DNA from: Candidatus Centipeda massiliensis
GTDB taxonomy: Bacteria; Bacillota; Negativicutes; Selenomonadales; Selenomonadaceae
Assembly: GCF_900290285.1 (NCBI RefSeq)
Contig: NZ_LT985754.1
Coordinates: 1,023,080 to 1,087,079 of the forward strand
Direction: 5' to 3'
DNA: 64,000 nucleotides
Under the pieces are notes generated by a model, which was not told where the DNA came from, searched no databases, and saw only the letters and a list, made by a program, of their open reading frames with translations. Below are positions 51,881 through 63,800 of this stretch, one piece after another. Within the stretch, counting starts at the first letter, position 1, and the number at the start of each line of letters is the position of its first letter. A program made the position numbers and the translations under genes.

Positions 51881-54800
51881 ATGTTAAAGGAATGGAAAAA
51901 CAAACGACAGCTGTCACTTCTCGTTGCGTTCGCTCTGTCCGCGGGGGGGGGGCAGTTGTTTTTTAATCATGCACATGCAGCTGATGTGACGGGTGGGGAT
52001 GTGACGATTGATTCATCTACCACAACGATGCCTCCACTGTTGGCGGGCGGCGCAATTACCAATGCAAGTGATAGTGGAAATGTTTCTGGGAATAAGTTTA
52101 CTGTTGATGGCACCCAAATAGTTCAAGGGAACTATGGGTTTTCTTTATATGGTGGTTATACGGCTGGAGCCGGCAATGCGACAGCGAATACGATAACGTT
52201 CAAGAACAGTGCGAACGCCTACGGCAACTATGTTGGAGGCTGGCATGGCAGTACCGGATACGGCGGATACAGCACAGGAGGAGATGCAACGGATAACACG
52301 GTAGTCTTAGGGGGGGTGACGAATACCAATAGTGCATATATGACTTTCTATGGTGGGGGCAGCGGCATTGCTTCTGCAGAAGTACGCAGAGGCAATACGC
52401 TACGTGTGACATCGCTGAACAACCGAATTAATGGATTTTATAATTTTGAGAAGCTTCAATTTGATATTGATACGAGTATGCCGCCTTTCTCCTATATGTT
52501 GGCTTCCAACTGGGGGAGTAATCATGCGTTTGATTGGAGCAATATTACTGTTAATAAAATGGGGGATTGGGTACAGGCAAATTCTGTTCCAAACGCCGGA
52601 CCAGATAGTTCGAAGAGTCTGACCCTATATACGGGAGCCGCACTGAGCTTCACAGGAACTCCGCAGCACTATACCAATGATTCTGGTTTTGAGTACGGAG
52701 TGCAGACCAACAGCGCAGGAACAGTAGTTTCGCTATATGTGAATCAGTATACACTGGCAGATGTTCATCGTACAACGCCAGGAAGCGGAGCGCTTTATGC
52801 GGGAACATCAACCGTGGGAAATGAAGTAACGAAAAATACTCTGACAATTTCCTCTGATTGGCATGGAACGCCATTTGCTGGGTATAATCAGTCGGCAACA
52901 GGAGATGCAACTTATAATAATCTTGTTCTCAAATCCGGTGCTGAGTTTCACGGCTACACTGGCTGGGGAACATTTACTCCGTCCTGGACTGCATCCGGAT
53001 ATGCAAAAAATGGAAATGCGACTCATAACACCGTTACATTAAGTGGGGTAAACACTTATTGGACAACTGTTTATGTGGGTTATAGCGATCTTCCAGGTGC
53101 AGATGTTACGACGGGAAACGTGATACGTGTTACAACAAGCGGTAACTACGTTCGTGGTGCTTATAACTTCAAAATAATGGAGTTTAAACTTGATTCCAAC
53201 ATTACAAATGGAAGTACACTGTTTTCTACAAGTGGTATTCATGCAGAACCATTTGCATGGAGCGATATCAAGGTCGCAGGGTTATCGGACTGGGCAGCAT
53301 CTTTGCCGGCTTCTGTTAATGCTCCGACATTGACTCTTTATTCGGGAGCAGGGCTAAAAATTAAGGATTATGCGCCAACAGTCCTCCGGAATGTTGGCGA
53401 CTTTGAATTTGGAAAAGGCGCAAATGCTACGATTTCGGGAACTCCCGGTATATATGATGCGAGTACGATCACACTATCCGGCAACCGTTTCCAGAATGCC
53501 ACGAACACCCCGACAACGTGGGCAGCGGATGTGCATGCCGGTATCTCGACCTACGGCAATACAACGAATCACAATATACTCGACGTCAACATGGGGTTGA
53601 CCAATGTACGTGCAGGTTATACAAAGGCACTCAATGGAGGTTCAGAGAGTAATACACTGAACCTTCTCTCCGGTGGCTCGGTGACGAACGGCTATGCGGG
53701 CTACACGGAGGGCGTGCATCTCCTTGTCAATCCCGAGGATGAGGAGCATCCGGAACTGGTCGACACCACCAAAAACGCCGACGCGAAGAACAACACGGTC
53801 AACATTCAGGGCGGTACGCTGAATGCGGGCGGCAAGCTCTACGGTGGGTTCATTGCGACGAATGCGTCACTCACGCCGCCGGACAACGTTTCGGCGGGCA
53901 ATGCCTCGGACAACACGATCAACATCGAAAGTGGAACATTTGGCGGCAGTACCGAGATCTACGGCGGCTATACGAACGGCTCGGGCAAGGCAACGGGGAA
54001 CACGGTCAACCTCGGCAAGAGTGACGGTACGTTAACGTCGACCACTTTGCAGAATGTCTTTATCTACGGCGGTGCGGCAAGCGGTACGACAAATGATGTT
54101 TTCAGCGATAATCTCCTCAATGTCAATGCAAAGGGGTTCACTGCGCGCGGTGTGCAGAATTTTGGCAAGGTCAAGTTTAATCTTGGCGGTATGGGGACGA
54201 TCGCTCGAACGGATACCCTACTTACGATTGGTGGTGGTGGAACGACGGGAATTGACTGGGCGGGCGTTGAAGTCGTGCCCGGCAGCCATACTTTTACACC
54301 GAGCACCTACGAAACGCACCTCTTCACGGCGATGCACAACAGTGCGGGCATCAACTTCATGAAGGGATCGACTGACACCTACCTGCCCATTGGCGCAAAG
54401 GAGAAGATTGTCAACGATCTCGAATATGTGATGGACTTGGACAGCACTGGAAAGAATGTCAATGTGGACGGCTATCAGTTCCGCAATCACACGGCGACGT
54501 ACAACGAAACACCTTCCCACATAGAAGCGTGGTCGGGACGTACGGCAAGCGGACAGGCGGTTATGGACAACAAGCTCACTGTCTCGGGCGGCACGCTCAC
54601 GACAGCAGCATACGGCGGACTGGTCGAAAACAAGAAGCACAACCCGGACGGCACGTTCCAGACCACAGCGGGCAAAGCGGAACGTAACGCGCTTGAAATC
54701 TCAAACGGCAATATTGTCAATGCCTACGGCGTCAAAGTAAATGCTGCGGGCGGCAGTGCAGACGAAAACCGTGTCAAGCTCACGGGCGGCAATATCAGCG

Positions 54801-57800
54801 GCTCTGCTTATGGTGCGAATCTTTCGGATGCGACAAGCACGGGCACAGGAGCAAAGAACAAAGCCGAAATGACCGGCGGCGCCCTCACCGGCTCTCTTTA
54901 TGGTGCGCATACAGCGGGCAGCGGCACGCTCTCAGCGAGCGAAGTCGAAGTCTCGGGCGGCACCATTGGTGGCTCCGTGTACGGCAGTGAAGTTGCGACG
55001 GGTGCGGGGGATGCGACCGGGAGCAAAATCACCATATCGGGCGGCACTGTTACGGGCGATGTCTACGGCGGCAAAACCGCAGGAACAGGCGCAGCGACAG
55101 GACACACACTGAACCTCTACGGCGGCAGTGTTGGCGGCAGCGTTTTCGGCGGACACACCGCGTCTGGCGCAACCACGGGCAACACCGTAAATCTTGGCAA
55201 TGGCACAACGAACGCCGTCACCACCGTTACGGGCACCATCTCCGGCGGCAACGGGGCGGCAGATACAGATAACGTCCTGAACGTCAACACAAATGCACAG
55301 GCGGGCAACATCTCCAATTTCAGCATGGTAAAGTTCAACTTCAACAGCACCTTCAATCAGGCGAATCCAATGCTGAACCTCGTCGGCGGCAGTGCGACCA
55401 ATCTCGACTGGAACAAATTCAAGCATACGGGGAACGCTCCGAGCGGGACATCCATCCTGATGCAGAACCTCAATAACATCATCGTCGCGGGCTACACCGG
55501 CGCGAAGGAAATCTCCTCCACGGGCACGCACGAAGTCACCGTGGACACTGACACCAACACAGCGACGGCAAAGCAGATCCTCTTCGGCGGCTACCAGTTC
55601 AAGGACGCCGATGTAACGCCGACCACAGGGAGCCTCACGGCAGACATCTGGGCAGGACGCTCCGTCCTTGGCAACACGACGAAGAAGAACACCCTCACCG
55701 TAAGCGGCACGAACCATCGTGATGCGTACGGCGGCTGGACGGGAGGGACAAGAACCTCAGCCACTGCGAAATTCGACAGTACAGAAAACACCGTCAACCT
55801 GAGGGGCGGCAACGTACGCACAATCTACGGCGGCTTCACTGCCGTGCAGAGCGGCAACGCCACAGACAACAAAGTGAATATCTCGGGTGGTGAAGTCGGC
55901 AATACGGGACACTATGGCGCAGGCTATGGCAACGTCTACGGCGGCTATCTTTCCCATGCCGCGGCACAAGGAAATGCCACGGGCAATATCGTCACCGTCA
56001 CGGGCGGCACAATGGCGAACATCTACGGCGGCTGGACGGCGGGCACGGGCGTGACCACGGGCAACACCGTCAATCTTGGCGACGGGGAGCACAGCCTTGC
56101 TGCAGGGACAACGATCAATGGCACCATCTACGGCGGCAACAAGGCGGATGACGCAGACAACACGCTGAACGTTAACACCAATGCCACGGCGGGGAACATC
56201 GGGAACTTCCAGAACCTGAAGTTCACGTTGAAGGACAGCACCCTGAATCCCGCAAACTCCGTCCTGCGCCTGACAACAGGAGCAACGAACAATCTCGACT
56301 GGACGAAGCTCGAAGTTGACGCAACAGGTCTTACCGTTACACCAAAGAGCTACGAAGCGTACCACGTCAACCTCATGGACAATGCAAATGGTGTCAGCTT
56401 CATGAAGGGCGCGACGAACACGTATGCCTCCTCGGGTGCACAAAAGAGAACCAACGGAGATCTTGAGTACATCGTCGACACGGACAACCATACGGCGAAT
56501 GCGGCGCAGTACGTGTATTTTGAAGCACTCCAATTCCAGAACAAGCAGAACGCCGCGTTTGCTGCGGCGGACGGCACGAAGAATGAAGCGTGGGGTGGAC
56601 GCACAAAGGTCGGCAACGAGGTAAAGAACAACACGCTAACCGTTACGGGCGGCACGCTCACACAGGCGGCATACGGCGGACTTGCAGAGAACTTTACGCG
56701 TGACTCTGCAGGGAACCTCAATCCTGCGGGCAACGCTACAGAGAACAAGCTCGTCCTGAACGCGGGTGCAAATACGCTGAACGCCTACGGTGCGCAGGTG
56801 CGTACAAAGGGCGGCAGTGCTGCGGAGAACACGGTACTGCTCTCAGGCGGCACAGTAACTGGCAGCCTCTACGGCGGTGCACTTACGGCGGCAGGTGCAG
56901 AGGGCAGCGCGACAAAGAACAAGATTGAACTCGAAAGCGGTTCTGTCACGGGCAGCGTATATGGCGGAGCACTTACCGATGCAGGAGCAACGGGCAGTGC
57001 CACGGCAAACGAAATCATCGTCAAGGGCGGAACCGTCACGGGTGATGTCTACGGTGGCTTTACGAACGGCTCCGGTGCAACGACGGACAACACTGTCAAT
57101 CTTGGCGACGGGGAGCACACCCTTGCCGCAGGGACAACGATCAATGGCACCATCTACGGCGGCAACAAGGCGGATGTTACGGGCAACACGCTGAACGTCA
57201 ACACCAATGCCACGGCGGGGAACATTGGGAACTTCCAGAACCTGAAGTTCACGTTGAAGGACAGCACCCTGAATCCCGCACACTCCGTCCTGCGCCTGAC
57301 AACAGGAGCAACGAACAATCTCGACTGGACGAAGCTCGAAGTTGACGCAACAGGTCTTACCGTTACACCAAAGAGCTACGAAGCGTACCGCGTCAACCTT
57401 ATGGAGAACACAAACGGTGTCAGCTTTACGAAGGGCGCGACGAACACGTATGCCTCCTCCGGTGCAAAACAACAAACGCATGGCGATCTCGAATACGTCA
57501 CTGACACAGACAACCATACGGCGAATGCGGCGCAGTACGTGTATTTTGAAGCACTCCAATTCCAGAACAAGCAGAACGCGGAGTTTGCTGCGGCGGACGG
57601 CACGAAGAATGAAGCGTGGGGTGGACGCACAAAGGTCGGCAACGAGGTAAAGAACAACACGCTAACCGTTACGGGCGGCACGCTCACACAGGCGGCATAC
57701 GGCGGACTTGCAGAGAACTTTACGCGCGACTCTGCAGGGAACCTCAATCCTGCGGGCAACGCTACAGAGAACAAGCTCATCCTGAATGCGGGTGCAAATA

Positions 57801-60800
57801 CACTGAACGCATACGGTGCGCAGGTGCGTACAAAGGGCGGCAGTGCTGCGGAGAACACGGCACTGCTCTCAGACGGCACAGTAACTGGCAGCCTCTACGG
57901 CGGTGCACTTACGGCGGTAGGTGCAGGGGGCAGCGCGACAAAGAACAAGATTGAACTCGAAAGCGGCTCTGTCACGGGCAGCGTCTACGGCGGAGCACTT
58001 ACCGATGCAGGAGCAACGGGCAGTGCCACGGCAAACGAAATCACCGTCAAGGGCGGAACCGTCACGGGTGATGTCTACGGTGGCTTTACGAACGGCTCCG
58101 GTGCAACGACGGACAACACTGTCAATCTTGGCGACGGGGAGCACACCCTTGCCGCAGGGACAACGATCAATGGCACCATCTACGGCGGCAACAAGGCGGA
58201 TGTTACGGGCAACACGCTGAACGTCAACACCAATGCCACGGCGGGGAACATTGGGAACTTCCAGAACCTGAAGTTCACGTTGAAGGACAGCACCCTGAAT
58301 CCCGCACACTCCGTCCTGCGCCTGACAACAGGAGCAACGAACAATCTCGACTGGACGAAGCTCGAAGTTGACGCAACAGGTCTTACCGTTACACCAAAGA
58401 GCTACGAAGCGTACCACGTCAACCTCATGGACAATGCAAATGGTGTCAGCTTCATGAAGGGCGCGACGAACACGTATGCCTCCTCGGGTGCACAAAAGAG
58501 AACCAACGGAGATCTTGAGTACATCGTCGACACGGACAACCATACGGCGAATGCGGCGCAGTACGTGTATTTTGAAGCACTCCAATTCCAGAACAAGCAG
58601 AACGCCGCGTTTGCTGCGGCGGACGGCACGAAGAATGAAGCGTGGGGTGGACGCACAAAGGTCGGCAACGAGGTAAAGAACAACACGCTAACCGTTACGG
58701 GCGGCACGCTCACACAGGCGGCATACGGCGGACTTGCAGAGAACTTTACGCGCGACTCTGCAGGGAACCTCAATCCTGCGGGCAACGCCACAGAGAACAA
58801 GCTCATCCTGAATGCGGGTGCAAATACACTGAACGCATACGGTGCGCAGGTGCGTACAAAGGGCGGCAGTGCTGCGGAGAACACGGCACTGCTCTCAGAC
58901 GGCACAGTAACTGGCAGCCTCTACGGCGGTGCACTTACGGCGGTAGGTGCAGGGGGCAGCGCGACAAAGAACAAGATTGAACTCGAAAGCGGCTCTGTCA
59001 CGGGCAGCGTCTACGGCGGAGCACTTACCGATGCAGGAGCAACGGGCAGTGCCACGGCAAACGAAATCACCGTCAAGGGCGGAACCGTCACGGGTGATGT
59101 CTACGGTGGCTTTACGAACGGCTCAGGCAATACCACGGGCAACACCGTAAACCTCGGTGACGGCGATCATAGCCTTTCCACGGGCACAAACATTGCAGGC
59201 ACCATCTACGGCGGCAACAAGGCGGATGTTACGGGCAACACGCTGAACGTCAACACCAATGCCGCGGCGGGGAACATCCAGAACTTTGGGAAACTGCAGT
59301 TCAACCTCAACAGCAATGCACTCACACAGAGTACGCCCATGCTTCGGCTCAGTGCAAGCGGTGGAACGAACAACCTCGACTGGAGCACACTGAATGTCAA
59401 CGCCGAGAAATTCAACGCCCCGATCAAGACCTATGAGGCGTACAACCTCGTTCTCATGGAGAATACAAACGGCATCAGCTTCCAGCAGGGGGCGACGAAC
59501 ACCTATACGGTGGGCGGCGGTGTCAAGAGTACGACGAGCGGGGACTTTGAGTTCACCATCGACACGGCAAACAGCAGCGTGTCCTCAACACAGGTCACAG
59601 CGGCGGGCTACAAGTTCAAAAATCACGATGCGTCGTACAACGAAGTCACACCGCACGCAGAAGCATGGGCAGGGCGCACGAACATCGGCAATACGGTGAA
59701 AGATAACACGCTCACCGTCACAGGCGGCAACATCACGACGGCGGCATACGGCGGACTCGTCATCAACAACAAGCCGAGTGTTACCACGGGTGACGCCGAA
59801 AATAACAAGATCGTTGTTAACGGTACGGCAAACGTGGCAGACGCCTACGGTGCGCAGGTACGTACAAAGTCCGGCAATGCGACGGAGAATAGTGCTGAGA
59901 TCACAGGCGGCGCAGTTACGAATGTCTACGGTGCCTCCCTTGCGGCTGCAAACGCCACAGGCACGGCAGATAAGAGCAAGGTCAACATCTCCGGCAATGC
60001 CACCATCACGGGCGATGTCTACGGCGGACATATTGCAGAGGCAAATGCAACGGGCACAATCACAAACAGCGAAGTCAATATCTCCGGCAGTGCCACCATC
60101 ACGGGCGATGTCTACGGCGGCTACCATGCAGGTTCCGGTAATGCCACCGGCGGTACGCTCAGTATCTCGGGGGGCAATGTTGGCGGCACGATCTACGGCA
60201 ACCATGCGAATGCGGGCAACGCCACGGATGCAACCATTAACATCACGGGCGGCACGATGGGCGATGTCTACGGCGGCTTTGCAAACGGCTCGGGCAAGAC
60301 CACGGGCAACACTGTCAACCTCGGCACGGAGACCACGGCATTCACAGCGACTTCCGTCGGCACCATTTACGGTGGAAACAAGGCAGAGGCAACAGATAAT
60401 ACCCTGAACGTCAACAGCCGGAATGCAGGTGCTACGGATGTTAAGAACTTCGAGAACGTCAACTTCGATGTGGCGCACAACGTCAGCCACGGGGATACCA
60501 TGCTGACGCTCACAAACGGAGCAAATACCAGCATTGACTGGTCGAAGATGAAGCTGAAGAACCTGGATACCATCACGGCAAGCCCGACGAGCGACCATAT
60601 CCTGACACTCCTTGACAGCGCAAACGATATTACCTTTACGAACTACGATGCGGCGCGTGCGCGTGAGACGAAGAAGGACGGTGACTACGAATACGTCCTC
60701 AACACCGACAGTGAAACAGCGACCGCGAAGAAAGTCGACGTCACGGGCTACCGCTTTGCCAACAACCATACAGCCATCGCAGCCAATGCGAACGAAGCGT

Positions 60801-63800
60801 GGGGCGGACGCTCTAAGGTCGGTAATACGGTCACAAAGAACTCGCTCGACGTTACGGGCGGCACGATCACCAAGGCAGCCGGCGGTATCGCACAGAATCT
60901 TGAGGCGGGCGACGGTGTCGGCGGCTACAAGAAAACGGGCGACGCGGCAGAGAACACGCTGACCCTGAACAGCGGCGCAATCATTACCGACGGCTATGGT
61001 GCCGATGTCCGCACCGAGGCAGGAAATGCCACGGGCAATATCATCGACCTTAAAGGCGCAAATGTCACAGGAAACCTCTACGGAGGCGCACTTACACACG
61101 CCTCAGCCAGCGGCAGTGCCACGGGCAACACCGTCAACCTCTACAGCGGAAGTGTCACGGGTGATGTCTATGGCGGCTTTGCAAACGGCAATGGCACGAC
61201 CACGGGCAACAAGATCACCATCGGTGACGGCACGAATGATGCTAACGTCACCGTCACGGGCAAACTCAGCGGCGGCAACAAATCTGCCGAGGGCAACGTC
61301 CTCAACCTCAAGAGCAAGGGCGCTCAGGTCGGCAGCCTCGAAAACTTCGGCAAGATCACATGGAGCCTTGGCTCGAATCTTGCCGATGGGGATACCGTCC
61401 TCACGCTGAACGATGACACCGCTCTTACCTACAGCACCATCGAAAAGCCGGCGGGCGCAGACGTTTCCAACTGGCTTGGCAGCGTCATGGAAAAGAACGT
61501 CCACCTCTTCCAGATGGCAGCGGGCAAGAAACTCACCCTCAGCGGTTACAGCAGTACGGGCAGTGAGCGCACAGGCGATGTCGAGTACAGCCTTGTCACG
61601 GACAACAACCAAGATGTTACCACGGCAGGCGGCAGCCTCAATCTCTCTGCCTATAAGTGGCAGAATGCAAACGTCGACGTTAACAGCAACGCACGCAGCG
61701 ACGTATTCGGCGGCAAGACCGTTTACGGCACGGATGGCGCGACCAAGAACAACAAGCTCACCCTCAAGACAGGTGCAGCCGTCACCAACGCCATTGCGGG
61801 TGACACACAGACCGCAAACGGTGCGGCAGAGGAGAATATCCTCACCGTCGAAGACGGCACGGCAACGAATGCCTACGGCGCAAAGACCGTGGGTGGCAAA
61901 GCACTGAAGAACAATGCCATCCTCACGGGCGGCAGCGTCACAGACAAACTCGTCGGAGCACAGAGCCAGAGCGGCACAGCCGAAGAGAACACCACAGAAA
62001 TTAAGGGCGGCAGTGTCACCACCGCCATCGGTGCAGAAACCCTGACCGCAGGAGACGCAGCAAATAACAAAGCGATCATCTCCTCCGGCACAGTCACGGG
62101 CAGCCTCAAGGGTGCACAGAGCGCCGGCAAGGCGACAAAGAACACAGCAGAGATCAAAGGCGGCACTATCAGCGGCGCAAGCGTTATGGGCGCAGAGGCG
62201 AAGAACGACGCCGAAGAGAATACTGTAACGATCTCCGCAGCACCGACCTCGAACACGTCGACCACGATCACCGGCGGACACTCCACACACGGCAGTGCCG
62301 TTAAGAACGTGGTCAACGTCAACGCAGCCGTCACCGGCAACATCGTCGGCGGCTCCACGGACAGCACGAATGGCTTGGATGCCATTGAAAACACCGTCAA
62401 CGTGCACGCAAATGTCACAGGGAATATCTACGGCGGACACGCACATAACGCATCTCTGCGCAACACCGTGAACATCGCGGACGGCATCACCGTCACGGGC
62501 AGCGTCTTTGGCGGCAGCTGCATCACCGCCGAGGGGAACATTGTGAACATCGGCAAGGGATCCACCGTTACCGGAGATGTCGCTGCGGGCAACGCCACCG
62601 GCAGCAACCGCGACAACATCATCAACCTCACGGGATCGCGCGTTGAGGGCACCATCAAGGGCGGCAACGGCGGCGCAACCGACGGCAACAACACCCTTGC
62701 CGTTCACCATGACCTGACGCAGCAGTCCTACGCCGGCGACTTCACGGGCATCAAGAACCTCCAGTTCTACCTGAATGAAGGCATCACCAACGAGAACCCG
62801 ACCATACTGAGCCTCGGTACCACGAGCAAAGACATCCGCGGCATCGACGTCGGTGTCGGCGTCAATGGGCTTGCACGGGGACTGAAGGTCAACGACGTCA
62901 TCAGCCTCATGAAAGTTGCAGGAAACGGCACACTGACCACCGATGCGGACAGCATCGCGCCGCCCGCACCGCAGACCCTCGTCAACCACGTAGAGACCAT
63001 GCAGGGCGTCTCCCTCCTCTACGGCTTTGACATCATGAAGCGGAGCAGCGACGAGCTGATCGCAACCGTCACGCGGGCAGCCATCAGCGAAGAGACCAAA
63101 TCCTTTACCGAAACCAGAGCAGGTGCGACCAGCTTCATCAACGGCGGCGCAGACCTTCTTGCAGGTGCAGGCATGACCTCCGCCAAGAAAGAGGGAAGCG
63201 GCGACAAGGACAAGGATGCACGCGGCTACCATATCTGGGCAGCGATGGAGCAGAGCGGCATGACCGTCAAATCCGGCTCCTACAGCGACACGCAGGGCTA
63301 CGGACTTGCCGTTGGCTGGACGCGGGAACTCGGGCAGACGGGCAGCACCCTCCTCTTTAGCCCCTTTGTCGAATACGGCAAGGGCAAATACGACTCCTAC
63401 CTCGACAGCGGCGTCCATGGCAGCGGCAAAGTCAGCTACCTTGGACTCGGCGTCATGGGACGCGTAGAGAATGCACAGGGACTCTGGGCAGAGGCGGCAC
63501 TGCACGGCGGCAAGACGCGCAGCGACTACAGCGGCTCGCTCTATTCGGGCACCAGCTCAAGCTATGACAGCTCGAATGCGTACTATGCGGCGCATCTGGG
63601 CATTGGCAAGGAGATGAAGACCAACGAGAAAGATAGAGTGAACGCATACCTGCGCTACTTCTGGTCGTACCAGTCCGGCATGCAGGCAAAGATCCATACG
63701 AGCGGACGCAATTCGAACGTCGATGAATATAACTTCGGCGCAGTAAACTCGAACCGCGTGCGTCTGGGCTTTAGCTACACGCATAAGGACAGCGACAAGA

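Noticed and set aside
51881..51970. Reading the autotransporter as a broken gene because of the G run
   Set aside because: Careful counting gives ten G, which keeps one open frame of 4040 codons to the window edge.
61103..63505. 800-codon open frame on the minus strand inside the autotransporter, and a 504-codon one at 59585-61099
   Set aside because: The plus strand is open throughout with a signal peptide, repeats and a C-terminal barrel. The antisense frames reflect repetitive Gly/Ala/Thr codons, contain no recognisable domain and lack credible ribosome binding sites.
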